64,000 bases of DNA. Source: Cladorhizidae sp. MBARI D1340-BT2 (Eukaryota > Porifera > Demospongiae > Poecilosclerida > Cladorhizidae). The stretch is taken from positions 33,896,163 to 33,960,162 of the forward strand of contig JAQNBH010000015.1 in assembly GCA_028752905.1 (NCBI GenBank), in the 5' to 3' direction. Positions 22,900 through 34,250 of the stretch are shown here, piece after piece; positions within the stretch are counted from its first letter, which is position 1; every line of letters starts with the position of its first letter. Made by a program: the position numbers and the translations under genes. The notes beneath the pieces were generated by a model. It was not told where the DNA came from, ran no database searches, and was given only the letters and a program-made list of their open reading frames with translations.

Positions 22900-23930
22900 C
22901 TATAGACACACAAGGCAGTATTCTAAACTGAGCCTAGAGCAGAATAATATGTTAAAGTCAGTTTAAACACTAATGAATATTAAGTACATTGATGAAGTTA
23001 TAATTGACACGTGTGGATAAAATTAAGGTTAAACTATGCAACTCTTCAATACACATTATTTTGATAAACTACATATGATTTTTAAATAAAATGCTCAATA
23101 CACATATCATGCACAAGGCTTTTACAGTATTTTCACTTTTAATATTTAATTAACAGTTCTTTTGGTAATGACCAAAAGTAACCAAACTTGCCCTCTTTCT
23201 AACTGCAGCATAGAGTGTGTTATTAATTTTATTTTCTGGCTATCCTCTAAATTCATTTTGGCATTAGTGTGTTCATATCTATTATGCACACAGGAAATTT
23301 AATGCATTGTCTATCACACAAACAAGTGATTTTATAATATAAAGTTTTGACACACCTTCTGGATGGTAATCATCACATAAGTCTGTTCCCAAGATTCGGT
23401 AGTTTTGGTTCCATGCAATGTGTGATAGCAGACTTCTCAAGTTACCTTCTGCAAGCAACTTCATGTTGGTCTCCAAACCACCTTGTTGTTTCACCAATGT
23501 TTACTTTACCAACCCTATACACAACTGATGATATCATGTGTCCAATTTATCATTGACCAGGGTATGGTGGGATGTTAATGTCAACCCAGATCTAAAAACA
23601 ACTCTGACATCAAACCTTCCAACACACTAATATCTTCACTTAGGCCAGCCACATAGGGATGATGATTGAGGGGGTTCACTCTAATTTTCCTTTTTTCTTC
23701 CTTTTCCTGGTAATTTTCTCCTCTACCCATTTTCCAAGAGCATTGACAAACTCTACTACAGCCACCATTTTTTAGGTATGCATTATGTTTCCTCCAGCTC
23801 TCAAAGGTTTGTTGAGTCTCTCCACCCCAAATCACTACCAATTCAACTAGTTCATCTAAGAAGTGTTAGATGCCGACAAGCTAGAAACTGAGTGTGTCAG
23901 ATCAGAGTTTTACTGCCTTTCTATTTCAGA
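22900..23930. other. Mostly unassigned sequence
   Basis: Apart from the weak exon candidate, I see no repeat or coding remnant. An 86-codon minus-strand open stretch at 23841-23581 has no recognisable motif. Confidence 0.35.
23353..23520 (-). CDS. Possible exon upstream of the Ig exon (weak)
   Basis: The minus-strand stretch is open and reads LLSHIAWNQNYRILGTDLCD, ending CCAGAAG/GTGTGTC at 23353. That donor is phase 1, which would join in frame to the Ig exon. I recognise no domain. The acceptor side is not clear, so this may be chance. Confidence 0.2.
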
Positions 23931-23944
23931 ATCTTTACTTCTCT

Positions 23945-24214
23945 CCAACATTTTGAAGGACAGTGGTGTATATGGTTCCTTGCAGCTGTGGGGAAGTGTA
24001 CATTGGTGAAAGAATGAGGAGGTTAGAGACTCGAATCAAGGAGCGTAAAGATACTTGCAGAAGGGGAGAACTTGAGAATTCCACTATAACAGAATATGCA
24101 CCAACACCACCCAATCTTGTTGGAAAAGACCTCTGTGATCAACAGAGCCAGCAAATGGAGAGAGTTGCTCATGAAAGAGGCACTGCATGTCCATTTCACA
24201 TGAACTTCAAATAG
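23945..24214 (+). pseudogene. GIY-YIG endonuclease fragment, Penelope-like element
   Basis: Reads VVYMVPCSCGEVYIGERMRR, then LETRIKERKDTCRRGELENS, followed by AHERGTACPFHMNFK. This is the GIY-YIG nuclease pattern (VYMVPC..., VYIG, R, and a KEH-like segment) seen at the C-terminus of Penelope-like retroelements. In those elements RT precedes it; no RT remnant is visible upstream, so this is a 5'-truncated 3' end. The usual EH pair of the nuclease reads K-E-R here. After the stop come a 21-bp minisatellite and a 3' region ending in GATGAAGACTGAGC..TTGAATCGAAAT, as in some element tails. Confidence 0.65.
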
Positions 24215-24220
24215 AACATA

Positions 24221-24465
24221 GGGCTGGAGCTATTCGGTTGGGGCTGGAGCTATCCGGTTGGGGCTGGAGCTATCTGGTTGGGCTGGAGCTATCCGGTTGG
24301 GGCTGGAGCTATCCGGTTGGGGCTGGAGCTATCCGGTTGGGCTGGAGCTATCCGGTTGGGGCTGGAGCTATCCGGTTGGGGCTGGAGCTATCCGGTTGGG
24401 GCTGGAGCTGTACGGTTGGGGCTGGAGCTATCCGGTTGGGCTGGAGCTGTCCGGTTTGCTGGGTC
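24221..24465 (+). repeat. 21-bp minisatellite in 3' flank of the GIY-YIG fragment
   Basis: Twelve units of GGGCTGGAGCTATCCGGTTGG type, some with one G missing (20 bp). All three plus frames stay open and read variants of LELSGWGWSYPVGAGAIRLG. These repeats are probably non-coding. Confidence 0.95.
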
Positions 24466-24479
24466 TTGAATTTATAGGC

Positions 24480-25300
24480 TGTAATGTTGAATCTTCATCT
24501 GTCTGATTTATTGGTGTGCTATTATTCATGAATTACATGCATTTGTTGTGTGAAATACATTGCCAGTGAGTGTGGATGCATTTTGTTTCTTTGGTGTGTT
24601 TATTAATTTGTTCTGATGAAGACTGAGCTTTTGAATCGAAATAAAAAAATCTTATTTAAAGATAAATATTACGATGGCAGCTGAGATTAATCATGTGTGT
24701 GTGTTTGGGGGGTGGGTGGGTAAGTTTATTCCCCTACTCCCGAAATCTAAGCCTTAGATATCGCTGCATGTCAAAGAAAGAAGTATTTGCCACATACTTT
24801 CTTTTGCCCCCCAAAAATCTAAAAATCTATAAAAATGGAAATGGAACTGCTGAAGTTAATTAATATAACCTTGCCTCTTGTTTGCAACCATGTACACTTA
24901 CACCATGTATGCTTACAATACCCATTCCATTGCTGCTATAATTTTTTATTCTGACGGTCTAAAGTTTTTTTTACCTGTATTTATTTTACAACATTGGACA
25001 TGAGGTTTGTCCAGAGGTTAGGAAATTATGTGAGCATACTGTGGTAAATTGAAGATATAAGTAAAGTATGAAAAGTACAAGCTATATAGGTGCTCACTAA
25101 CATGTCTCTCCCTCCACTGATGATAGTGCAGTGAGCAATAGAGCAAGTGCAAAGGCACTCTCCATATTTGCCCAATTTGTACTCCTCACATTCAAAAGCA
25201 TACAATACATGTGTCTATGGTTTCAAATGCGCTGCAGGGGGTAGATAGCTTCGGCGTGTCACACCTTCTATTAGACGCGCGCTTGACACCCCCCCTGGTG
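24480..25300. other. No gene recognised
   Basis: Contains a G/T-rich stretch at about 24690-24725 and AT-rich sequence. The part just before 25304 may be the promoter/5' leader of the THAP gene. No clear motif. Confidence 0.35.
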
Positions 25301-25303
25301 GTT

Positions 25304-25471
25304 ATGAGCTGTGGCTGCAGAAACAGGAGTGGAGAACGTCCAGGGCTTGGTTTTTTCCCGGGTTTCCTGATTCTCCCAAAGAAAGAGCAAAGAAATGGAT
25401 ACTTGCCATCAGAAGAAAATCTTGGATGCCCAAGAAACACACCAGGATATGTGGAGACCACTTTATCACGG
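25304..25471 (+). CDS. THAP-domain protein, exon 1 (single-base frame break)
   Basis: Encodes a THAP-type C2CH zinc finger. Starting at ATG 25304 it reads MSCGCRNRSGERPGLGFF; one frame further it reads FPDSPKERAKKWILAIRRKS and then TRICGDHFITG. The typical layout (N-terminal Cys pair, FF.FP, WxxAIRRKxW, ICxxHF) is clear, but the frame must shift by one base at the T6 run near 25351. That is either a real 1-bp deletion (pseudogene) or a homopolymer sequencing error. The N-terminal Cys pair is CxC rather than the usual Cx2-4C. The exon ends ..ATCACG-G/GTACTAG, phase 1, and continues in exon 2. THAP fingers bind DNA in transcription factors and P-like transposases. Confidence 0.7.
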
Positions 25472-25638
25472 GTACTAGCTAGTTAGTCTTATTATTGATA
25501 ACTAGCCAGCATGATTATAAGCTAAGCTAGCTAGTTTATTAACGCGGCTGTTTCTTGTTATTTAGCTAAAGCATGCAGGCTGTATTTTGTAGCTGTGTAC
25601 AATGAATAATTACCGTTTTCTACCCTCTCTTTTTGTAG

Positions 25639-25772
25639 GCAAACCTGTGGATATGGCTGAAAATGTCGATTGTGTGCCTACTGTGTTTACATTTAAGAAA
25701 GTTGATGAAGTGAAGAAAGCGGCTAGAGAGAGCCGGAGACATGCTCTCCGAATAATTCGAGGGTGTGTGTGA
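25639..25772 (+). CDS. THAP-domain protein, exon 2 (C-terminal)
   Basis: Preceded by a pyrimidine-rich acceptor (CTCTCTTTTTGTAG). It joins in phase 1 to exon 1 (HFITG-KPVDMAEN) and reads CVPTVFTFKKVDEVKKAARE, ending RRHALRIIRGCV-stop at 25770-25772. The join gives a small protein of about 100 residues, almost only the THAP domain plus a basic tail. The intron (25472-25638) is short. The gene ends about 200 bp from the end of a convergent SWIM/YqaJ-like exon. Confidence 0.65.
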
Positions 25773-26017
25773 TAGAGGTCATTGACCATTGATTGCATTC
25801 AATAGTATGTTAATTCACAATGATTGGTATGGATGGTATATAGTTTGGAAATACACAAAATGAAAATACACAATTACGTAGTCTGATGTAACCGAAGTGT
25901 ATCCTAGTCGTACAGCACTTCGACCTTGAAGAGAACAGACGCAACATGAGAACAACCCTCACCTAAGCTGAAATAACTATAAACATGCATATACACCACG
26001 TAATAATAGTTGCCATG

Positions 26018-26425
26018 CAAGTGCAGTGTGAAGATAGAATGTCACCTGCTTCCTTGATTATGATCCAGGCCTCATGTGCTGCCTTCTGACTGGGGTTCAC
26101 CCAGGCCTTCAACACACAATATTTGGCTCCAGAATGACTGAAACTCCACGAAAAGACAGTCCTTACATACTCAGACTGGAAGTAATTGTACGCATCAAGT
26201 TGTTTCCAAGATAGAAGCTGTTCCTGGGTGTATACTCCAGGTCGTTGAATGAAGTAAACAAAGATATGCCCATACTCTACCTTGGGCCAAGTGGTCATGT
26301 CTCCTGCGAACTAGCCTCATTCTCGGGCAAGTAGGGGTCATCTGGTAGTGACAAGCCAACGCAGCTAAGTTTCTCAATATACCGCTTCTTTCCTTTCTCG
26401 CGCAAACTCTCAAAATAGCTACTGG
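26018..26425 (-). pseudogene. SWIM-finger/YqaJ-family protein, N-terminal part (frame-broken)
   Basis: Minus-strand reading gives KRYIEKLSCVGLSLPDDPYL and PENEAS. After a one-base frame change at about 26300 it gives WPKVEYGHIFVYFIQRPGVY, SWKQLDAYNYFQSEYVRTVF and finally SHCTCMA. I recall this arrangement from large repetitive invertebrate families in which a SWIM zinc finger (CTCMAG..) precedes a YqaJ-type exonuclease. Here the sequence stops right at the SWIM CxC, so the nuclease part is absent. The likely missing T makes it a pseudogene or an assembly error. It converges on the THAP gene. Confidence 0.6.
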
Positions 26426-26529
26426 ATAACTAGGACACGCTTAACTTGGAGAAATCACTGTCGATAGCATAGAGTGGATTTGAATAACATGGTTTATTAT
26501 TACACTGGCCAACATCACACTGTGGAAAG

Positions 26530-27560
26530 ATCTAGCTGCCATAAGTCTTCTGGCTCAATCTTTCTCACCAAACTAAAGAGGTGCTCTGGATCAGCATGCG
26601 AAGGAAGTACCAGCCTAACATGTGCTAAGCTAAACCAGACCCAAAATGGAACACTGGCAAATCTCTCTTCCTGAGATCAAGAAAAGTAAGTTTCTGTGAT
26701 CATAATGAAGATCTGGCAAGTGCTCAATCAACCTCTTTATACAGTTCTCCAAACTAAGCCAGCTGGTTGTAGAGTGCTTCAGGACTGAAAGTGGTTTAAC
26801 ATTGTTAAACTCCATTTGAATTTTATTGGCCACTCTTTGAAGATATTTAAAATCAAAACGATATCAGTCAAAAAGCTTCAGCGGAAACTGGAATCTTGTT
26901 AAGATCAGTAATCATATAGTACACGTAAGTGGCATTTCGAAGAAGCTAATTCAAAACTGCTTACATATCATAACACTTACAGTAACTGTTGCATTACGTA
27001 GCATGTTATAATTCATGAGATACTACAAGATTCATATTCTTTCCATAAGGAAACATGTAACTGGTTGTTGCACTACTTTATCCTAATAATGAACCATCAT
27101 TCCAAAACATTTTTTATCTATTTGATCATTGTAACACACACAAAAGTGTAAAAGAGAAGTGCAACTAGATAGAATCACTTTGTTATTGTGTGTTGGAGCA
27201 TACCACTATGGCTGTGGTCTTTGTCCAGATGCAAATGCATAAGCAATAGTGCACTCTGAGAATCACTTTAAACAATTAAAAGAAGTGATCTGCTGTTAAA
27301 AAAACATATATTATGTTCAGCAATGAATGTAGCAAAATAAAGTTTGCCTGATCAGTATCATAGTATCAGTAGTGATTTTGGCTAAATTTACACTCTGTTT
27401 TGCCAATTCAGAGTGCTTCTTATTGCCTATATGCAATTTAACTTCGTGGATACCATCCGGGGCTACAAAGAAATTAGTACGGCATATGTGGCAATGGACA
27501 AATAAAGCTCTCTCTTTGCTTGGTGTCAAGTTGTCTTGATCTGCCACTTACACATGCTTA
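26530..27560 (-). mobile_element. Decayed hAT transposon related to the 19.2-21.2 kb copy
   Basis: Minus-strand remnants: a BED-like finger at 27547-27317 (VHCHICRTNFFVAPDGIHEV, then KKHSELAKQSV), HSTTSWLSLENCIKRLIEHL at 26833-26630, and on the same strand a match near 26640-26540 to the C-terminal end of the other copy (PHSNADPECLF region). The order is the same but most of the core is deleted or mutated. Confidence 0.75.
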
Positions 27561-28000
27561 GGCATATAGAGTGACCACTGTTGCAAGCCTCACCCAGAAA
27601 GTCACAGTGAGATTTTTGTCTCATTTTTTAAACTTATTTATTGCCACATAATGGGCTTACCTAATTTGTCAGCATAATACCTGAGGCCTACACAGTATAT
27701 AATTATCATTGCTGTTAGATTTTGATTCTACAAAAGGATTTCCTAGGAAATTCTGTCGTTAAAAAAAAGAGGAGAAATAGAAAATTGTGCCACTCTAGCA
27801 TAAATTATATTGCTTGACCTTGTGATAATTAAATTGTTGAGCATTCATCTGAGTGACATTCATGGATTATGTACAATATTATAATCTGCACAGTTCCCTG
27901 GCATTCTACTATATCCCAGTGCTCAACTTTTCCAAGAAAAAAATGGCGTCAATGGATAATGCAATTCCAATGATTTCAACAAGCATCCAATCATGCTAAA
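27560..28000. other. Unassigned AT-rich sequence
   Basis: No exon or TE remnant recognised. A short palindrome TTTCCTAGGAAA at 27723-27740 also occurs at about 12470 with similar flanks, hinting at another shared repeat. Confidence 0.35.
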
Positions 28001-28480
28001 AATTAGAGGAGAACCAAGCGGATAACATCTTCCAGTCATTCAAGGTGAGTAAAGAAGATGCAAAGAAGAATGACAACCTCATAATAATTCGTGGAGCACT
28101 TTGTGAAACATCAAAATACTATCTTTGAGCCCAATACAGAAACATGTAAGCTCTTCCAGAGTACTCTGTGAGCATGATGCACTATACAAGAATCAGATTA
28201 GAGATCTGATTGTTGTTGCTCGGCAAGTGAGATCAACCAGAAGCAGCAAGGTACAGTTTGCAATAGTTCTGATCCTTCTAGAGTGAACGAACTCAGGAAT
28301 CTGAAACCAAGGAGAAAATATCACGGGAAGCCACCCAGTATGAAAACTGGCACACAACCTCCAGAGACTATCGTACAGCAGATCACCTCTGCATGAAAAG
28401 CTACAATGTCTAGAAAAAGACACAATTTGCAAAAGGTGTCAGAAGAAAGAGTGTTTCTAAGAAATGTGTATGTATAGAAG
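28000..28480 (+). pseudogene. LTR-retrotransposon gag relic with zinc-knuckle remnant
   Basis: Plus-strand fragments include NQIRDLIVVARQVRS near 28190 and, around 28390-28460, TICKRCQKKECF followed by a stop and EMC. The last resembles the second CCHC knuckle of gypsy-type gag (CxxC...C). It precedes RT and RNase H remnants of the same strand, the expected gag-pol order. The identification rests on short motifs only. Confidence 0.4.
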
Positions 28481-29109
28481 CATCTGTTTTCTCTTTGTTA
28501 GTGAAGAAAATGATGTCAACCTTCCTAAGGGCAATACACCTGCTATAGAAAAAAATCGCGGATTGCAAATGTCACACTAGACATCACCATTTTACATAGA
28601 GTGATTTAATGAAATGCGAGATGGGAAACTAACACCAGCAAGGAGATGACTTACTTGTCTTAGCGTAGAAACCCTGAATGTGGGCAATTTTAGGTAGTTT
28701 TAAGAGAAACATCTGAGAAAAAATGCAAGAAATATTTGTGCTATGAGGATGACCAGCTATTGAATATGTGATCATTGTATTAGCATTCAGATACAGAGCA
28801 AGGATAGTGTCAAGCAGTTTTTTTAGTTGTTCAAATACCTAGGGCAAATTGAGACAGCTATGGAAACAAGTTCAGGATTGAGCAGAGCCATACACTAACA
28901 TTTCCTATACGTATAGGAGCATAGCATTGACAATTGCCATTATTACTCAAGGATGAAGGTGGAGGAGCTCCAAAGAAAGGAGGATGTTGGTGACATTTCA
29001 AAATGTCAAAACACCCACAGAATGGGGTGCAGGTAATAGTCATTGTAATACGGCATGATGGAAAAGTGAGTATTTGCAAATTCTTGACCAAACTTAAAAT
29101 AAATGTTTG

Positions 29110-30000
29110 TAGGGAATGCCATTAGTGGAGCAGATCATTACTCAAATTAGGGGGAAAAGATATTTTCAAAAACGTGTGGTTTCTAGCAATTGAGCTAGCC
29201 CCAGAATCATTGAAGCTTGAAACTTTTATCATTCCTTTTGGAAATGCTGCTTCAATCTTCTTCCTTTTGGCATAACATCTGCTCTAGAATATTTGCAGCT
29301 AATGATGAATTTTAGGAGCTGTTTGTCTCTAGGTGACAATTCACCCAGAGAAAAGAAGAGGAACATAATGTAAGCTGAAGTCCTCAGCAGGTGAAGTCTC
29401 ACTCTAAATCAAGATAAGTGTAGTTTTTTAAAAACTCACATCTGATTTCTGGGAAAGTTGGAAGATGAATCTGGAATTTAACCAAATCCATACAAAGTTC
29501 ATGTCATCCAGAGCATGAAACTGACAACAAATAGAGATGATTCTTAGGAATGATTTTATCAACTAGGTAAATTTTTAGCCAAGAAAACCTAGTTATTACA
29601 TGATCCACTCTCCCATGCTCACTGACTACCAGTCAGAACAGGTATCAAACTCACTTTAGATGATGTTGAATTTATGTGAAGAATTGCCCAATCCTTTGAA
29701 ACTGCTATGTCCTAAGATGCATTCATTTAGGGTTGGGTATTCAGGCAGAAGCCACGAGAGAAAATTTGTGGTCAATTGCCTATGTTTGTTGGACTTTACT
29801 CCAACAGAACAAAATGTATTCTTGTTAACATTTTCTTTTGAAAAGTCTTGACAATATGCTTATATATCATATTCCAGCAATTCAGGTCCAGGATGAGATT
29901 GAGTCTATATGTTCCTGGAAAGGATCTCAACACAGCAGATTCACTGTATCATTTACCAGATCCAGAAAACTATTATTTATTTCTACCAATACCACCTCTA
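29110..30000 (+). pseudogene. Ty3/gypsy-type RT/RNase H relic, copy B
   Basis: Diverged partner of 7120-7880. RT remnants lie at 29140-29330, RNase H remnants at 29650-29830 (QSFETAMS-like, VNCLCLLDFTPTEQN). The tail LYVPGKDLNTADSLYHLPD at 29905-29960 is the conserved 'PGK.N..AD.LSR' end of RNase H. Multiple frame changes; inactive. Confidence 0.7.
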
Positions 30001-32370
30001 GATCGCACTTTTGCAATGATTAAATTATTCAAAATGTTAAAACACATTATAAGAAGCTGCTGCTTTGTCATGCACTTATGCATCCCAGCTGATGAAGAAA
30101 GTAAATGTTTTGGATGCAAGCATGTGGTAATATGGTACATGCCATATTATGATGACTCACATGACCATTGGGGCAATCTTTTTCCAGGTGTGGATTTTTG
30201 GACCGCTTGTAACTGCATGATTAATGAGGTAATGAGGCTGAGTTCAATGTACAAAGCATGTCGGCTTTAAACTGGCATGACCTGGCAGGAGTGAAACCAT
30301 CAACGTTTGATCATATTTTACATTTCTGCCATTTTTGTAGCCATCATTCGAACTGCCAGTGAAACTATCAAGCCATTGCATAATGATGGAATGCTCTTGG
30401 ATAAACTGTTCACTCACTAGGATATTCTTAACTATTGCTCTAATAAATCATTTTTACACAATATTTCATCCAGGTTCATAATGCATGTGCACTGTGATCA
30501 AAAGTTAGGCACTATCGAAACCCCTAAAAACAATATTGGGAAGACAACTTAGTCTAGCATCAGGAAGTGAAGGAAGGAGAAAATGAGTCGGTGTATTGAA
30601 AATTAGAATTAGAAAGCACACAAATTGTGTAGTATTCAAAAGTGCAACCAGATACTTCTATGTAGAGAGTAAAGTTTTGCTCCTGATGAGAAGACAGAAT
30701 TATTGGAGTTGATGCAAGAGTCAAGCTATTCTAGAGGGGACTATGTAATAGGTGACAAAAGGCTAAAATGTGAAATGAACAAAGTGAAATTGTATGCACT
30801 ATATATAGTACATGGATACATATGATTTTGGCATTCAATACCACATCCATCTCTAATGAAAGACAACCTTGGAAGACTGTTTTCTATCGGATTTTGGGGT
30901 TAATCTTTTAAAAGAGGGACCACTCCAGTGGATTTTGTTGAAGAGGGGGATGAAAGCGGATGTTTACAAACCCTCCAGCTCCAACTATTGTATACCTTCC
31001 CACATAAATTTGTTACCATTGATAACTCTGAGTCTGAACTGTGTAGCTATGTATAAATGAAACACTGTAAGCTTGACCACTTAATAAACACTCATCAAAA
31101 GAGCACTTACAGAAGAACAAAGCATATAAATGCAACAGTATGTATAACTGCTAGTACATGCACATATTTATGTTAGATTAGGTGTAAGACTAAAAGGTAT
31201 AACACATCTAAATGCTCTTCCCGGAAGTAATATTGGGGTGTGCATTTATTACAACTGCCCTTTCTTTTCAGGTAAATGATGAGTTCTGTCAGTTGATGGA
31301 CTTTGAGTGCAAGATCATGAGTACTACTATATACATATACGACCGTAACAGTCTTGAGGAAATTTTCAATAACACACTATATGCAGTGTCAGATATTGAA
31401 ATTTTGTTAACAATGATCAAGATTATTGGGACCTCTACTTGGACACCGTTCTTTTTTAATATAATCTTTCTAGGACCAAAGATTCATTTATTGCCTGAGC
31501 ATGGGAGAAGTGCTACTTTACCCACTGATCAATCCCAAAACAAAAAGACGCTCGACTAGAGGAAGATATGGAAGATCTTGGAGTAGATTAATATATGAGC
31601 AGGATGGTCACTAATCAGATGAAATCTCTAACAAATATTAGAATAGCACATGGGTGGCAGAGAGGATATTATGATGCTAAGCATTGTAAAGACAGAGGGA
31701 AATATGAGGTTGGTGCGTGTACTGCTACTGAAGAATTCTAGAAAGCGCAGAAGAAAAATTTCCAAATTAAAATCTAACTTATACAGGATTTATCAGTGAA
31801 GGCACATTCAGATTATGCAATGCTAATGACAATACTAAGCATCTGACCTCTCTATATAATATTACTAACTTATTATGAAGTGGAACCAAATAACCCGCCC
31901 GATTCTCCATCTCCACTGGACTCTCTAGATCTTGTACTTTCGAATCTCTCCCATACTAAACTTATAAGTACAAATGGCCAGCCACGTCCACCTACCTACT
32001 GTACCTGACCTACTAGTTACCATCAATCTCTATACATAGCCATCTTAACCAGCCAACCATTTCCATCTAGTTGCAACTCTCCTCTAGCCTCTGTCACCAA
32101 GTGACAAACATTGTAGTATATATCCAGCCATCTTCATCCCCCTCCAAGTAGCATTCTTTTTCCATCCATCCAGCAATCACTGTCCCCATTTCCTCCAAGC
32201 AGCAGGCCATCTCTGTCACTACCAACCCTCTAACCAAACAGCTATTTCTGCCCAACATCAATGAATTGTATATAGATGTAAAACAAGATTTGCAACAATA
32301 CAAAGCTACTGCCATCCTTGAAAATCATGCACTAACAAATCGAGTAAGATGACCTCATCGAAGCAGCCGA
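30000..32370. other. Unassigned part of copy B
   Basis: Includes a 115-codon open stretch at 31212-31559 (NDEFCQLMDFECKIM, YIYDRNSLEEIFNN) preceded by CTTTCTTTTCAG, which might be an acceptor inside it. I recognise no family. A Cys/His-containing stretch (ADEESKCFGCKHVVIWY, 30090-30140) is also unassigned. 31900-32300 is pyrimidine-rich without motif. Confidence 0.3.
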
Positions 32371-32390
32371 GATAATTTTGAAGAAAAGCC

Positions 32391-32564
32391 TATGTGTCTG
32401 AGCTAAAGAGAAAGAGATAAGAAATTATTTTATCAAGTCATTGGAATTAGAAATATACCTTTCATGCTTCTGAAGGAAAGCCACCCTATGTGTCTGAGCT
32501 AAAGAGAAAGAGATAAGAAATTATTTTATCAAGTCATTGGAATTAGAAATATACCTTTCATGCT
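32391..32564. repeat. Tandem duplication, 78-bp identical copies 96 bp apart
   Basis: TATGTGTCTGAGCTAAAGAG..ACCTTTCATGCT occurs at 32391-32468 and again at 32487-32564 without visible differences, so it is recent. Copy A of the segmental duplication has only one counterpart, split by about 320 bp. Confidence 0.9.
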
Positions 32565-32624
32565 AGGAAGCAGACTGTTTGAACAGGAACTGTTTATTCC
32601 TGAAAAAAATTCTAGTGTATTGTT

Positions 32625-32735
32625 CATGTATGAATGATCCGATGATGAATGCAGGATGATTCAGTGTTGTACTTGCAATGAATGGTGTATACCATATGAG
32701 TTGTTCATGGGAGCTCTAATTAACATCTTTATTCA
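32625..32735 (+). pseudogene. PHD-finger-like remnant, copy B
   Basis: Plus-strand frames read YCSCMN and, after a one-base shift, DDECRMIQCCTCNEWCIPYE followed by LFMGALI. The Cys that is a stop in copy A is preserved here (CCTCNEW). The closing CxxC is lost. Together the two copies support an ancestral PHD finger. Confidence 0.45.
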
Positions 32736-33760
32736 GTAAAGTAGATAAGTGTGCAATAAAAAACATAGGGCTACAAGATTAATAATAGACTTCAGTTTTA
32801 GTAAAAAGGGAGAAGTACGGTTGAGACTTCGGCATCTGCAGGACTCTTGGATGACAAAGGGATATTTGGTTTGTGTCTGGATGGTAGCTAGATGTGACAA
32901 CTGACAATATTTACTGTGCCACACTCGCTTGTTGTAAAAGTAACAGCATAGTCTGGTGTAACCACACCATCAATGAGTGAGCAGTGAGGTGGTCTGAAGT
33001 TGTCTAGGAATTTCTACGTAACCAAACCGACCCTCCTGCTTACCACAGAATTTCAAAACCTTGCATACTAAAATTGTTGCATTTCTGCACTCCACCTTTC
33101 TAGAATACTGCCACCCAACTGGGGATATGGCTGCATATAGCTACACTAAGATCTGCATCAACATCAGGTGTATATGTATGTAAATGCCAAGAAAGATGTT
33201 TTTTGCTCAAGTTCCATCTTGGTTGTAGCAATGGCTTGTTTGTGGATCTGATCTGACCAAAACAATAGACGGACAAGGAGAGAAGTTTTGAAGGATTGCA
33301 AAATTAAATGGAAGTGATCAGGGAATGAGAAGGAGAGAAGAGCAGGATTACTACCTAAGCAAAGAAACCATATGAATGAGTGATCTATGCCTGAACAACT
33401 TGCTTGAGGAACACCAGGGCAATGTCAGAACTGATTTTCAGTATATATATGTTAAATTACTTTATGAAAGAAAAGAAAATATCTGCATACAATCCACAGC
33501 TTAATCATCAGAAACAGTGTACCTTCGCATAATGTACACCCTATGTTCCCAATTTGTTGGTCCCTATGTTATGTAGTTATGTAGACCAGCTAATGGATGC
33601 CGTGGACAAGTTCATTTCTTATCTTTCTGTACAGTGATGATAAACACAAGATCATAGAGATGAAGTTATGAATATAAAAATATAGAATATTGTGCATATT
33701 ATAGTTAGCTAGATTAGCTGCTTTACCTGTCTAACCTGGTCTTTCATTATAGCTAATGGA

Positions 33761-33768
33761 GGAATTAC
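33761..33768. repeat. 8-bp target-site duplication, left (GGAATTAC)
   Basis: GGAATTAC directly precedes the MITE and is repeated right after it at 34251-34258. Confidence 0.9.
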
Positions 33769-34250
33769 GGATCAATCCCAATATAAGCCTCCAAGGGTCG
33801 AAAAAATCGTGCGCGTTTTTAATTATGCGAGCGGTCAAAAGGTGTCGAATTTGTTAATGAAACTTATAATGAACTGATGGCTGCTTCAGGAACATTAAGA
33901 TACCCTAGCCCTAGCCCTAGCCCTAGCCCTAGCCCTAGCCCTAAAATAATTATAATATATATCATGGTAAAAACATGGTAAAAGATATATAAATTATATC
34001 ATGTTAAAAACATGGTAAAAGATATATATATCATGGTAAAAAAATGGTAAAAAGATATATCATGGTAAAAACAAAAACTATATATTTTAAATAATATAAT
34101 TATAAGGAATTATAATGTGCAGTTCACCAGCTACATGCACAGTTCATTATAAGTTTCATTATAAGCACATTCGACACCTTTTGACCGCTCGCATAATTAA
34201 AAACGCGCACGATTTTTTCGACCCTTGGAGGCTTATATTGGGATTGATCC
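33769..34250. mobile_element. 482-bp MITE with long terminal inverted repeats (Merlin- or hAT-like, 8-bp TSD)
   Basis: Terminal inverted repeats of about 108-111 bp (33769-33876 and 34140-34250) start GGATCAATCCCAATATAAGC. They are nearly identical apart from a small indel. The element is flanked by the direct repeat GGAATTAC. The centre contains a (CCCTAG)n run and AT-rich repeats of CATGGTAAAAA. It has no ORF of its own. Eight-base duplications are made by hAT and Merlin transposases; ends beginning GG favour Merlin, but this is inference. The paralogous empty site at about 13455 proves insertion after the segmental duplication. Confidence 0.9.
33903..33944. repeat. (CCCTAG)n hexamer tract inside the MITE
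   Basis: About seven CCCTAG units in a row, one base different from the animal telomere repeat CCCTAA. It lies in the middle of the MITE, not at a chromosome end. Confidence 0.9.

Noticed and set aside
24187..24506. Three overlapping frames across the 21-bp array as possible repeat proteins
   Set aside because: All three frames are open only because of single-base unit differences; no start context, splice sites or domain.
33903..33944. Interstitial telomere or chromosome fusion point
   Set aside because: The tract lies inside a MITE with inverted ends and a target duplication, and differs from CCCTAA.
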